DNA of 64,000 bases from Acanthosepion esculentum (Eukaryota; Mollusca; Cephalopoda; Sepiida; Sepiidae): assembly GCA_964036315.1 (NCBI GenBank), contig OZ038510.1:80992849-81056848 (forward strand). The letters are read 5' to 3'. Each line of letters begins with the position of its first letter. The first letter of the stretch is position 1. Shown one piece after another: positions 41,134 to 52,240 of this stretch. A program made the position numbers and the translations under genes. The notes beneath the pieces were generated by a model. That model saw only the letters and a list, made by a program, of their open reading frames with translations. It had not been told where the DNA came from and made no database searches.

Positions 41134-41500
41134 CTAGTCCGCATATGTACAATTCGTTGTCTGTTGGAGGAGGGAAATAAAACATAACATAGCGAAGAGC
41201 TGATTCGAACAATTACCACGAAAATATTTATAGTAAAAACATAGAGGCCACTTAACGACAGTGAGAAAGTGACTGGAGCCGAGCCGCCACATCAGGACCA
41301 ATAATATTGCAGATTTTTCTTTGGATTTTATCAAATAGCTCAAAGTAAATAGCAGACCGCCAGACCATATGTGGTAACAATATTTTAAGCATAGACGAAT
41401 GGTAGACTTATAGGTATGTAAGATAAATTCTCGCCCGATATAGTAAACCAACTTTCTTAGCGGCTGACTTTGTAATGGATTCAATATCGTCTTTCCACTT
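41134..41500 (-). pseudogene. LINE fragment
   Basis: MKWKDDIES at the right edge, then HTYKSTIRLCLKYCYHIWSG and, after frame changes, FYYKYFRGNCSNQLFAM. Its right end coincides with the (TATC)n array, as if CATATC in the LINE had seeded it. Confidence 0.75.
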
Positions 41501-41564
41501 CATATCTATCTATCTATCTATCTATCTATCTAACTATCTATCTATCTATCTATCTGTATGTCTG

Positions 41565-41611
<47 letters not shown>

Positions 41612-41647
41612 GTATGTCTGTCTATCTATCTATCTATCTATCTATCT
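41501..41647. repeat. (TATC)n with TATG/TGTC interruptions
   Basis: Two identical interruption blocks (TGTATGTCTGTC) within the array suggest internal duplication. Confidence 0.95.
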
Positions 41648-41789
41648 CGTTGATTGAGAAGAAAGGAAACTATTTTGGCAATTAGGTTTGGAATCTTGAA
41701 ACTTTGGTGTTCATTTTGTTATGCATTGTGTTATTCGACTATTACTTTTGTTGTAATTAAAGAACGGGCATTACTTTTTGATTGGCTCT
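41648..41789. other. Unique spacer
   Basis: Nothing recognised. Confidence 0.35.
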
Positions 41790-42235
41790 CGTACCGGACC
41801 ATATGTGGCAGCAACATCCTAGACACGGAGGAATGGTAGACTTATATAGACTTATATAAGATAGATTCTGGAGAGAGAGAAAAAAAAATGTCTCGCCCGA
41901 CATCGTGAACCATATTTATTAGCATGGATTCAATATCGCCCTTCCATTTCATATCAGCAGAGCACGTGAGTCCGAGAAGGCGCAACGTGTCACTTTCCTG
42001 GAGGACAGCATCAGCCTTGCCGATCGAAGGCAACTCTCAGATAATGGACAGAAGTTTAGTTTTGGGGGCGTTAAAATGAACAAGCCATTTTTTGCCCCAG
42101 TTAACTTCGGACTTGATGTCGTTTTGGACATCGGCTGTCATATTGGCCTTGTCAGACTGATAAGCCTTGCTATCGAGGCAGGAGTGAATTGTGCAGTCAG
42201 CGACACACACACACACACAGACACACACACACACA
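41790..42235 (-). pseudogene. LINE RT-end fragment
   Basis: [98 protein letters not shown] corresponds to FADDCT, the RT catalytic box, here eaten into by a (GT)n tract so one catalytic Asp is gone. Confidence 0.8.
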
Positions 42236-42239
42236 TATA

Positions 42240-42275
<36 letters not shown>
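42205..42275. repeat. (AC)n then (AT)n microsatellite
   Basis: Replaces the LINE sequence at the RT active-site codons. Confidence 0.9.
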
Positions 42276-42277
<2 letters not shown>

Positions 42278-42439
42278 ATATAATTATTGCTTGAACCGGC
42301 TTCTAATGCTCTGGAGTGAGCGGCTTGGTAATAATAGTCGTGGCTCCAGGGGACACAGTCCTATGGTTAGAGAGAATCTCAGAAGAGTTCCACCACGGAA
42401 TATGTGAGTGAGCGGCGCTATATTGAGTCTGATTTGCTA

Positions 42440-42600
42440 CCTCTTCGTCACCGAGGCCCGTTGGAACAGTTGGTATGGTGTTTGCTTGACAACCTAACTT
42501 TCCGGGTTTCAATTCTCGGTAGTGGATGCGCACTGCTGATGAGTCCCAAATATAGGACGAAACGGCCGTCCAGTGCATTCTGTAGAGGTTTTAGACTCGA
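42440..42600 (+). mobile_element. tRNA-derived SINE carrying a hammerhead ribozyme
   Basis: CAGTTGGTATGGTGTTTGCT and CCGGGTTTCAATTCTCGG resemble pol III A and B boxes. The ribozyme begins 20 bp after the B box. This layout (tRNA-like promoter followed by a hammerhead) is known from the Sm-alpha repeats of schistosomes. Boundaries of the SINE are uncertain. Confidence 0.75.
42530..42576 (+). ncRNA. Type I hammerhead ribozyme, well paired
   Basis: Stem I GCACTG (42530-42535) with CAGTGC (42571-42576), six perfect pairs. Core CTGATGA (42536-42542). Stem II GTCC/GGAC with loop CAAATATA. GAAA (42559-42562). Mini stem III CGGCCG. Cleavage triplet GTC (42568-42570), with the cut expected after C42570. 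Every invariant base is present and all three stems form. Confidence 0.93.
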
Positions 42601-42652
42601 TGAATTACTTAAATATAATTATCAAATTCTCCTAATAATTTCAAATATATAT

Positions 42653-43576
42653 ATTATTAGGTTAAATTTTAATGTAATGCCAGTAAAGCACAACGGGTTA
42701 CTGGGTGAGGAAGAATTAGGAACAGAATCATGACTGATGAACAAAAAGAGAAGAAAGTAATCAGAAGGGAAGTAGATAGCGATTGACATTGCATTTACAT
42801 TTTTGCAGACTAAAGTTGGCTAGGAAGCATGGAGCGGGAAGGGGCTTGCACAGGCGAGAAGTGCGAGAGAAGAAACCGTTAGCATAGAACTTACAGTTAC
42901 ATGTAGCCAGCTCAACTGAACTCTAATTTGATAAGATCTCGACCCCAGTCCCGTGCTGCGCTTAAATTCAAAAACTCTAGGTACCATAGCGAAGTGCTCA
43001 TTGGAACAGTTACCATGAAAGTATTTATAGAAAAGACATAGAGAGGCAATTAGAAAGTGGATGGAGATGAGCGGCCAGATCCGGACCAATAATATTGCAG
43101 ATTCTTCTTTGGATTTTATCAAGGAGTTCAAGATAAATCTCAGGGGCACCGGACCACATGTTGCAGTAATATTCTATGCATAGACGAACGGTAGACTTAT
43201 AATATATTCAAGATAGATTCTGGAGAGAAAAATTGTCTCACCCGACACAGTCAAGTGACTTTCTTAGTGACCTAGCAATGAATTTAATAGGGTCTCTCCA
43301 TTTTATGTTAGCGAAGAACGTGAGTGCAAGAAGGCGCATCGAGTCCTTTTCCTGGAGGATAGCTTCAGCCACGCTGATGGAAGGCAGAGGTTTGTGTCTC
43401 TCAGATGATTAATGGAGAGAGGTTTAGTTTTGGAGGCGTTAAAATGAACAAGCCATCTTTTGCCCCAGTTAACGACGGACTTGATGTCATTTTGGACATC
43501 GGCTGCCATTTTGACCTTGTCGGACTGATAAGCTTTACTATCGAGGCAGGAGTAAATTGTTGTGCCGTCAGAGACA

Positions 43577-43600
<24 letters not shown>
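42653..43600 (-). pseudogene. LINE fragment, RT end to 3' UTR
   Basis: [60 protein letters not shown], then SADMKWK-like text, IIRPCLKY-like text, IASLCLFYKYFHGNCSNEHF, FEFKRSTGLGSRSYQ. The 3' UTR ends at 42653 with AACCCGTTGTGCTTTACTGG (minus). The right breakpoint is again a (GT)n tract at the RT active site, the same point as at 42205. Confidence 0.8.
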
Positions 43601-43723
<123 letters not shown>

Positions 43724-43727
43724 ATAT

Positions 43728-44410
43728 ATTATTAGGTTAAATTTGAATGTAATCTAATGCCACTAAAGCACAACGGGTTACAGAGTGTGGAAGAATTAGG
43801 AACAGAAGCATGAATGATGAACAGGAAGACAAGAGAATAATCAGAAGGATAGTAGATAGCGATTGACATTGCATTTAAATTTTTGCAGACTAAACTTGGC
43901 TGGAAAGTATTAAGCCGGAAGGAAGTTTCACAAGTGAGAATTACGAGAGAAGAAACTGTTAGCATAGAACTTACGGTTATATCTAGCCAGCTCAACTGAA
44001 CTCTAAATTGATAAGTTCTCGACGTCTGTCTAGTACTGCGTTTAAATTCAAAAATCTAGGTACCATAGCGAAAAGCTCATTCGAACAATTACCACGAAAG
44101 TATTTATAGAAAAGATATAGAGAGGCAACCAACCTTACGGCAGTGGGAAAATATCTGGAGTTAAGATGCCAAATCAGGACCATTAATATTGCAGATTCTG
44201 CTTTGGATCTTATCAAGGTGGCCAAGGTAAATAGCAGGGTCACCGGACCATATGTTGCAGTAATACACTAAGCATGGGCGAATGGTAGACTTATAGATAT
44301 GTAAGATAGATTCTGGAAAGAAAATTTGTCTCGCCCTAAATATTGAACCGACTTTCTTAGGGGCTGATCTAGCATTGAAATTAATATAGTCTTTCCACTT
44401 CGTGTTAGCA
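43728..44410 (-). pseudogene. LINE fragment, C-terminus and 3' UTR
   Basis: ASLYLFYKYFRGNCSNELFA, MVPRFLNLNAVLDRRR and the 3' UTR ending at 43735 in the same way as the copy at 42653. It ends at the right near CGTGTTAGCAAACG, inside DMKWK-equivalent text. Confidence 0.75.
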
Positions 44411-44630
44411 AACGTTTATTTTAATTACTGACCCCTGACAATTATTTACTTCTTAATTTCCAAAGCATACCTACAATAAAATCATTTGCAAGCATATAGA
44501 TGAAAGTAAGTTGTAAAAAATAATTGGTTATAATTTATTACATTGGAATTGTAATCACAATCCATTTCATCATCATGATTATGATTCCAATGTAATATAT
44601 TATAACCATGGAATATTAGTGTTTGAGCCT

Positions 44631-44634
<4 letters not shown>
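44411..44634. repeat. Palindromic repeat, 44530-44605
   Basis: TTACATTGGAATTGTAATCA and its reverse complement TGATTATGATTCCAATGTAA nearly meet at CATCATCATGAT. A one-armed relative lies at 47078-47120. Confidence 0.6.

Positions 44635-44678
<44 letters not shown>
44635..44678. repeat. (AT)n microsatellite
   Basis: Separates the palindrome from the next LINE fragment. Confidence 0.95.
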
Positions 44679-44680
<2 letters not shown>

Positions 44681-45010
44681 TGAGAATGCGAGAGAAGAAC
44701 CTGTTAGCATAGAACTTACGGCTACATCTATTCAGCTCAACTGTGAATTGATGAGATCTCGACGTTAGTCTAGTACTGCGCTTAAAATCAAAAACTCTAG
44801 ACTCCCTAGCGAAGAGCTCATTCGAACAATTATCATGAAAGTATTTATAGAAAAGACATAGAGAGGCAATTAGAAAGTGAATGGAGGTGAGCAGCCAGAT
44901 CAGGACCAATAATATTGCAGATTCTTCTTTGGATTTCAGGGGCACCGGGCCATATGTGGCAGTAGTATTTTAAGCATGGACGAATGCTAGGCTTATAGAT
45001 ATATAAGAAG
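44679..45010 (-). pseudogene. LINE fragment
   Basis: YKPSIRPCLKYYCHIWPGAP, then after a deletion IQRRICNIIGPDLAAHLHSL and, in another frame, ASLCLFYKYFHDNCSNELFA, RSTRLTSRSHQFTVELNRCS, RKFYANRFFSR ending in (AT)n. Confidence 0.75.
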
Positions 45011-45520
45011 ATAGATATATACAAGAGTCTAGTTTTATAGACTTCCCGTATACCTGTTGTACATAAAATTCTTCCCAACTTTCAAAATAACGTCTGACTG
45101 AGACATTCTTATTGATACGTATCAAAATAAAACCAGCAGTTGTGTTTCAACGCAACTTTTTGACCCTAAAGTTTACATGACATTGATTGATGATTTGGTT
45201 TACAAAAAATTTTAAATAGATGATTTCATTAATTGTATGACGACATTCAGCCAGTCTTCAGATTCAAACGACCCTACTGAAAAATAAAATTATAAACAAA
45301 ACAAAACGCTGTCTGTGTGTGCGGTCGCAAGGCTTAGTTTTATAATATCCCTTCTAGCGTTTGACAGGAAAAATCGTCGACTGACAGCTCGTCTTCAGTG
45401 TTTTGAATTTCGCAAACGTCTTCCTCTCCAATTTCGGATTGATATATTTGATCTATTTTTTTATTTTTATTTTTGGACTGAATCTAAGGAAAGGGCTGTT
45501 AACAGAATTGTAAGCAAGCG
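45011..45520. other. Non-coding stretch
   Basis: Nothing recognised. The 74-codon frame at 45315 has no family match. Confidence 0.4.
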
Positions 45521-45634
45521 ATGGTCGTGGCTGCCTTAGAACTGGAAGCTCGAGTCAGCGAACTGGAAGGCCTTCAAATAGCAAACCTCAACGCACTCGG
45601 TTTAAACGTCAATCAAACCAAGAAAGAACATTAA
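45521..45634 (+). CDS. Small ORF, 37 codons, unknown
   Basis: Starts at an ATG (45521) preceded by an in-frame stop 18 bp upstream and ends TAA. The product begins MVVAALELEARVSELEGLQI and is Leu/Glu/Ala-rich with possible heptad spacing, so a short coiled coil is conceivable. Codon use is less AT-biased than the surroundings. It might be an exon or a retrocopy piece of a real gene, but there is no splice or family evidence strong enough to name it. Confidence 0.25.
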   Translation: MVVAALELEARVSELEGLQIANLNALGLNVNQTKKEH

Positions 45635-46122
45635 CGTTTCTTTCCGTTTGTCTGTTCCGATTCCGACTTTTTGCAAAATCCAAAAATATTCATGCAAAGA
45701 AAAGAAGAGAGTTTTTTTTTTCTTGAAATATATTGCTTTCCCCGTTGACTGTTGCATTTTATGTACTGGGCGCTTGAAAATGTTTGCTTAATCTGTCTTA
45801 AAGACATTGTAAAGCCGATATGTAAAAACAGCGTATCAAGGTTATTGTATTTCGGAATAATCGCAAAACATTGGCGATCCGTATTATATTGCAAAGACTT
45901 AAGACAGCGAATAAAGATTAACCCGAAAAGATTTTTCATCTTAAAAAGAACCTATTTATTTGCTCTTACAATACTGACAAAATAAATCCCGATTTTAGGG
46001 GGCTACTATTGGATGAGTATCTTCGTCTTTATTTTATTTATCACAGCGTTTTAGTCTGTACGCTCTCCAGCCATTCTTAGACGAACACTGCATCCAAAAT
46101 AAATTCAGTATTACCGTATTTC
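45635..46122. other. Non-coding stretch
   Basis: Frames on both strands (45631-45985) overlap each other and resemble no family. Confidence 0.4.
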
Positions 46123-46415
46123 TAGTGGATAAAGGCGTTAGTTAGATCCAGTGACATGACCCAAAGAGTGTGAGTTCAATACTTGGTTAAGGCGGTGGAG
46201 AACTTGGAGAGGGGAATTGACAGGAGATAACTGATAACTGACATCCATTAGACATAACACGTGGAACTAGAACAGTCTACCCCAGCGAGTGTAATAAAGT
46301 GTTCAGTTCGACATTCCAACCAACTGAAGAAGGCCGGAGCGTACATCGGCTGAAATGCCGTGATAAATATGGCAACAAAGATGATGAGAATAGCCCGAAT
46401 AATGTAAATAGTATA
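46123..46415 (+). mobile_element. tRNA-SINE (family B), fuller copy
   Basis: AGTGGATAAAGGCGTTAGTT, GTGAGTTCAATACTTGG, GAGAGGGGAATTGACAGGAG and GAAGAAGGCCGGAGCGTACA, ending AATAATGTAAATAGTATATA at an (AT)n tract. Matches 2982-3258 throughout. Confidence 0.75.
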
Positions 46416-46490
46416 TATATATATATATATTGAGCTCTCTGGATTTTATCCTCCTTGGGTCTACCCATACGGATTACCTAGTTTTTCGTA

Positions 46491-46562
<72 letters not shown>
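46416..46562. repeat. (AT)n tracts
   Basis: Short (AT)n at 46416-46430 and a long one at 46494-46552 ending in GTGTGTGTG. Confidence 0.9.
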
Positions 46563-46918
46563 AATTTGGCAGCAACTTTTCTTTCAAACATATAGTGTTG
46601 AATGTTAAAGACAACATAGTCTTACATATTTTCTTTTGAATTTTCTCATATTCTCTAATGAGACTTTTTATTTGAAAATAGTTTCGAAATATGTATTGTC
46701 CATACGATGACCTAGCGCTTTCGAACATCATTGTTCATCTTCAGGGTCAATATTTTAGTCAAAATTTTTCTAAACAAACATTTGCCAATTATCTTGTAGC
46801 GTAATCATGTTGCTACTTTTTTACAAACTAAAAACGTTAAAATCCTTTTAAATTCAAATGACGCGATGATGTTATATCACGTGCATGGCGTAGATTTTTA
46901 TCATGTGTAAGCGTGAAA

Positions 46919-46920
<2 letters not shown>
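46563..46920. other. Non-coding stretch
   Basis: Nothing recognised. Confidence 0.35.
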
Positions 46921-46967
<47 letters not shown>

Positions 46968-46990
46968 GTCGTTTATATATATATATATAA
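46921..46990. repeat. (AT)n microsatellite
   Basis: Two AT runs separated by AATATTAGTCG. Confidence 0.9.
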
Positions 46991-47034
46991 ATTCCCAAGA
47001 GGATACAATCCAGGTAGAACTCAATGTCCAGGAC

Positions 47035-47135
47035 AGAGTAAGAATATAATATAAAAGGCTCAAACACTACTATTCCATGGTTATAATTTATTACATTGGA
47101 ATCGTAATCACGATCCACTTCATCAGACCTACAAA
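47035..47135 (-). repeat. One-armed relative of the 44530 palindrome
   Basis: GGCTCAAACACTACTATTCC and TTACATTGGAATCGTAATCA match 44605-44630 and 44540-44560. Confidence 0.6.
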
Positions 47136-47264
47136 TTCAAAAAGAAATCGGAAAATATAACTCCTGGTATGGTCTGGTGCGTGATGAAAGAAATTCAATC
47201 ACCTGTATGACGGATAATGCCTTCCAAATGCAAAGGAAAGTATTATGAAAGAGGAAAATTTCAT

Positions 47265-47690
47265 TAGAAAGAAAAAGTCTCCTGAAAGGCTGTCTAATAT
47301 CAATCCTCCGATATGTCAGCGAATGCTGGACAATCTCCTCAATGATGAAGAATTGACTTGAGGCAACAGAGATATGCCCCAAGAGAAAGATGTCATAGAC
47401 TGAACATGTGAGTAACGATGAAATTTTAAAGAAAAGATGGCAACGAATGCTTGACAATCTCTTCACAGATGGAGAAGAGACTTGAAGCAACAAAAATGCG
47501 GTTCTACAGATGGATACTGAGGATACCATGGACCAAATATGACGACGAAGTTTTAGAGAAAATGGAAAAAGGAAAATTATGCTTATTATTAGGAAGAGAC
47601 ATTTGAACTTTCTAGGACATAATGAGGAAAGAGGGCTTGGAAAATCTATGACTCACAGGAAAGAGTGAAGGCAATTCACATAAATACAGT
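47265..47690 (+). pseudogene. Two LINE tail fragments in tandem
   Basis: First ISILRYVSECWTISS, LEATEICPKR, TEHVSNDEILKK, then a restart with LEATKMRFYRWILRIPWTKY, DDEVLEKMEKGK and DIMRKEGLENL, LTGKSEG. Same LINE type as 20600-21345. The repeat of LEAT...VL shows two pieces joined. Confidence 0.75.
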
Positions 47691-48205
47691 AGTAAATACT
47701 GTATGTTAGTCTACAGTCGGAGATTCGTCTCCAGCTGTGTTGGTCAGACTCTCTGCCTCCGTGTAGAGAGGATCTCCAGACGAGGCTATGTCGAAGGGCA
47801 GAGTTTCAGCTCGGGAAACAGCTACCCGACCCCGTTTTATACGGCGTCTCATGGGAATTTTTGGCCGAGCCTACGGGCTCCGATACACCACATTAAATTC
47901 GACCTTGTGCCACATCTGACAGCGTGGGGTGGTTGGTAGTTATTCTGCTGTTGGGAATTCGTCTCCGGCAGTTCTGGTCAAACTCTCTACCTCCGGACTG
48001 AGACGATCCCCAGACGTGGCTATGTCGAAGGGCAGAGTCTCGTCTCGGGAAACAGCTGCCCGACCCCCGTTTTCATACGGGGTCTACGGGGAAATTTTGC
48101 TCGGGCCTAAGGGCTCGGATACCCTACATTAAATTTGGCCTTGTGCCACATCTGACCGCGTGGGGCTGTTGGTAGATATCCTGCAGTTGGAGATTCATTG
48201 TGGAA
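47680..48205 (-). repeat. Family E tandem element, minus strand
   Basis: About two units: GTAAATACTGTATGTTAGTC at the edge, then CCGAGCCTACGGGCTCCGAT and GACCTTGTGCCACATCTGAC, repeated ~215 bp later. Confidence 0.8.
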
Positions 48206-48685
48206 TTCACTTGATTCACTTCTAGCAGTTGACAACTTCTTTTACGTACCGCTGGCGAATCTTATATGTGTTGTTCTTGTCCTAAGTATTATCATTCATT
48301 ACCAACCTTTGTGTGATTATTTTATTCAGTAACCTTCCCTTGGTTACAACAAAAACTTAGTTGGTCTTTACTTCATGTTCCATTTATACTCTTTATCTTA
48401 TTTTTTTAATCGCACAAGTGACAAATATTTACTTGCAAATAACCAGCAAAGGGTTGATAATTCGTAAAAAATAAATCATTTAAAAAAAGAAGATAACTAC
48501 AATCTTAACTTCTTCAAGTCTAGGGTTAATCGTTATCTTTCTCCCTATACTCCTGCACTTCTTACATCCCTCTATCACGTCCATGCCACTACCGCATTCA
48601 GTAACTCTCTACCTTGAGTAACTCTTGAGCCTTATAGTAGCTTTAATTAATTATTAATTAATGAATTAAGCATCGGAACGTTGAC
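48206..48685. other. Non-coding stretch
   Basis: ACCAGCAAAGGGTTGATAAT at 48440 is a SINE tail remnant related to 21825. Otherwise nothing. Confidence 0.4.
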
Positions 48686-48689
48686 AAAA

Positions 48690-49265
48690 ACATTCAGAAG
48701 TTTTATTTGGATCGGGCACCATCACTTCGGAGGGCCAAAGGTTTATTTGGCAGATTTCGTTAGAGTGATTTAGCCTAAACGTTTCAAACACGCTTTGGGC
48801 AACCTTTTGACACTTGATGAAGGATAAACCGAAGATTTCGTCGGAAGAGATCGCTAAGAGTTTGAAAATTGATATTCCAACTTCCTTTCGCCATTAGAAG
48901 AGAGTTGAGTTCAAGGAAAACGGCTGATTTTGGCAAACCGAAAAACGTGTCATTTTCCACCAGGACAACGCAAGAATGCACATTGCAAAAGACACCTTGC
49001 AGAGGCTTAAAGAGGTGAAGTGGAACCCCACCTTAGACGACCCACCGTATTCTCCTGACTATGCTCATTCGGATTTTCATTTTTTCAGTCTCTACGGAAC
49101 TATTTAAATAATGAAAAGGAATTGATACTTTTCTGTAAGTCTGCCTTACAAGCTTCTTTCAACAAAAAACACGGAATTTTTCTACAAATGAAGACAGCGG
49201 CAGGCTTGCAGAACGGTGGGAGACAGTTTTTTTTAAAACAATAGAGACTATTGACTTGACAAATA
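48690..49265 (+). pseudogene. Mariner-type transposase remnant
   Basis: HTH region KPKISSEEIAKSLKIDIPTS then FRH, later VIFHQDNARMHIAKDTLQRL, KEVKWNPTLDDPPYSPDYAH, SDFHFFSLYGTI and TEFFYK. HQDN and PDYAHSDF hold the second and third catalytic Asp. Several stops. No terminal inverted repeats or TA flanks were found, so the ends are lost. It is a different subfamily from the 35254 element. Confidence 0.8.
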
Positions 49266-50880
49266 TATGTTTTTTATGTGAGTATGTAAAATTTTGTTCT
49301 TAATTTTCTAATCGGGTACGAAAAAAGTCCTATGCAATTTTTAAACAAAGAAACGACTGCGTAACATTAGCGGAACTAAAAAAAAAAAAATGGCGAAGAA
49401 TTGGCTCACACGATGTTGGGTATCATTACTAGTATATAAAACTAGAGATTATTATCGTGATAGCGACTTTGATGGGATGAATGATGGAGAAACAGTTTTA
49501 AACTAAATTAGGATCGCCATGATAGAAAGATTAAAATTAAAATGATCTTGAAATTAAAGGCGGTAATGATGTCAGTTGCAAAATGTTGATGATGATGATG
49601 ATGACGATAAATTTTTTTTTTTTTTTTTTTTTAGCTTGAATCAAAGCCAGAAGACAAACCGGCAAGTCAGTCAACTTGCTCATGAAATAACGGAATATTT
49701 ATCGCCTGCTTGACGGCCATTATTGAATCAAACATTTTTCGGAGGCAGCGTCTCCGTCTTTTGTCTCTCTCTCTCTCTTCCTCTCTCTCTTCGCCTTTCT
49801 TTGCCTCTCACTATTATTTATTCATTTTTCGTGAACAGCGTTTTTATTTTTTTATTTTTTTTATTTTCCAAAACGATTTCTTGATGGGAAAGAGGGCCCC
49901 ACTAACGGACTCTCCCCCGTAATCCCACCCTAGTCGCTTCGCATTTAGTTTGATGTTCGATCATGAATTTAGATTAATTTTTATAAATAATCACCTACTG
50001 CGCTTTTGTTATATGTTCTTTCTTGAAAAACAGAAGCGGACGGCGAGAAGGTAGAAACAAGAAGTTGCAGAAAAATGAGCCTATTTGATGTTGACGAACC
50101 ATCAATTCAAGATGGCGTAAAAACCAAAGAATGCAAAGACAGAAAAAACAACGGTCAAAACAATAAAAACAAAATGGAATAAAAAGGGAGTAAAAAAAAA
50201 AAAAACGGAAAAATATGCGAGGGTTCATATAAGAAAAGGAAAAAAAAAAGATATTAAAAAAAGACAGCCGTAAAGAAACTTATAATACGCGAATGTCGAC
50301 GAATATGCACAATAATTGGGATATCACAGAAACTTGCTTGACGAAGATTATTAAAAGAGTCTTTTCTTTTCTAGTTTTCTGATAAGCTTATATCGACTCT
50401 CCTTAAATGAGAAACTGGCCAAAAAAAAAAAAAAAAAGAAAAAGAAGGGGGAAATGAATAAAAAGAAAAAATACTAACAAAATACCTGATTGAATGAAAA
50501 TAAAAATAATGGCGGATAATCGGAACGATGAAAGAAAATAAAACTTTGCGGCTAAATTAACTTCTATAAATCGATATAATCAATATAATAGCTGGTAAAT
50601 CAGCGTTATTGATCTAATGTTTACGAAGCGAAATCTCTAAAAACCCTTATTTATATGCTTAATTCTTTAAAAACCATATTTACATCTTAGACATTTTGGC
50701 TTCCGTTTTTAATAGCTTATTTACTCTTGCATTTAAAGCTAACTTTCATTATCTTTTGAAGAAATCAATTTTAATGTTAGACTTACAATTTTTCAAAGGT
50801 AAAATTGGTTCTTCTCAATAGATCTGGGATATACCCATGTATTAGTCGAGTCTTGATGAAAAAAATAACAACCTTAAATC
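49266..50880. other. Unannotated stretch
   Basis: About 1.6 kb with no recognised family. Contains (GAT)n near 49590, a poly-T run at 49611-49632, a TCTC run at 49763-49790 and several poly-A runs. Confidence 0.45.
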
Positions 50881-51034
50881 CTAAATTGACTACCACCGGA
50901 CTGATACCAAGGTTGACTAAAACACATAATCAACCTCGTCTCCAAAACGTGTTTTCCACCAGATAGAAGAATGAAACAAATATCAAAATAAAATAAAACT
51001 TATTTCTTTCAAAATTAGAAGTATTATTAATATA
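50881..51034 (+). repeat. Diverged unit of a ~108-bp tandem repeat
   Basis: CACCAGATAGAAGAATGAAA, TATCAAAATAAAATAAAACT and TTATTTCTTTCAAAATTAGA align with the units at 52236-52690. Confidence 0.6.
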
Positions 51035-51401
51035 CAGGGTGTCCATAAAGTTCGTGTGCACTTTAAAAAATATATAACTTTATTTGTATTTGCGATAGAA
51101 ATAATTTGTAAAAAGGATTAGAAAGAAGTAAATCTATATTTTTTAACGTTTTATTGAAATTTTATTTAAGTTTCCACATGTCCTCCATCATTATCAATAC
51201 AAAGGGTAATACGATTTTGCAGTTCACGGAAAACATTTGCCAACTGATTTACAGTAATGCCTGAAATCACATTATTTATTTTAGCTATACTTAAAACTAG
51301 GTACATTAAACTTTATAACATTTTTTACAGATTATTTCTGTCGCAAATATAAATAAAGTTATAAATTTGTTATCGTGCTAACGAACTTTATGGACACCCT
51401 G
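51035..51401. mobile_element. Tc1/mariner deletion derivative, 367 bp
   Basis: Ends CAGGGTGTCCATAAAGTTCG and GAACTTTATGGACACCCTG form inverted repeats, with TA on the left (51033-51034) and a mutated GA on the right. The minus strand still reads VNQLANVFRELQNRITLCID, NDGGHVET, the C-terminal end of an IS630/mariner-type transposase. Confidence 0.85.
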
Positions 51402-51664
51402 GATGAGGACTCCAATCTTACAAAAATGTTTCAAACGGGGAAGAATAATGTGACTGGTATTGAAATGAAGTGAATTTATTTCACTTAGCATTAGGTGGGT
51501 CGGTTTTAAAAAAAAGGTAATCTGCTGTAACCAAGGAAAGGTTACTGAATAGAATAATCAAACGAAGCTTAGAAATGAACGATAATACTGAAGACAAGAA
51601 CAACACATATAAGATTCGCCAGCAGCGCGTAGAAGTAGTAGTCAACTGATAGAAGTGAGTCAAG
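51402..51664 (+). repeat. 108-bp repeat unit continued, then spacer
   Basis: GGACTCCAATCTTACAAAAA to GAAGTGAATTTATTTCAC resumes the interrupted unit. The rest to 51664 is unrecognised. Confidence 0.5.
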
Positions 51665-52240
51665 TGAATTCGACAATTAATCTCCAACTGCAGGATATCT
51701 ACCAACCGCCCCACGCGGTCAGATGCGGCACAAGGCCGAATTTAATGCTGTATATCCTAACACGTATGCTCGGCCAAAATTTCCTCGTAGACACCGTATA
51801 AAACGGGGTCGGGTAGCAGTTTCCCGAGACGAGACTCTGCCCTTCGACATAGACTCGTCTGGGGATCCTCTCAGCCCCGAGGAAGAGAGTTTGAACAGTA
51901 GATGGAGACGAACGTCCGACTGCAGGATATCTACCAACCGCCCCACGCAGTCAGATGTGACACAAGGTTGATTTTAATATGGGGTATCCGAGCCCGTAGG
52001 CTCGGTCAAAAATTCCCCGTAGACCCTGTATAAAACGATATCCGGTAGCTGTGTCCCGAGACGAGATTCTGCTCTTCAACATAGCCTCGTCTGGGGATCC
52101 TCTCTGTCCGGAGGCAGAGACTTTGACCAGCACAGCTGCAGACGAATCTCCGACTGCAGACCAACATACAGTATTTACTACTGTATTTATATGAATGGGG
52201 ACATACCCATTATTGTCCGTAGGTATGCCACAACAGACTC
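51665..52240 (+). repeat. Family E tandem element
   Basis: About 2.3 units, with GATGCGGCACAAGGCCGAAT, CCGTAGACCCTGTATAAAAC, GACTGCAGGATATCTACCAA and the right end TACAGTATTTACTACTGTAT. It lies inside the 108-bp array. Confidence 0.85.

Noticed and set aside
44530..44605. Ribozyme or transposon ends in the palindrome
   Set aside because: CATCAT/GATGA strings occur, but no ribozyme core follows and no target duplication is visible.
47700..48132. Two plus-strand frames with repeated Arg/Ser-rich text
   Set aside because: They are shadows of the family E tandem repeat. The same peptides appear at 51719-52133.
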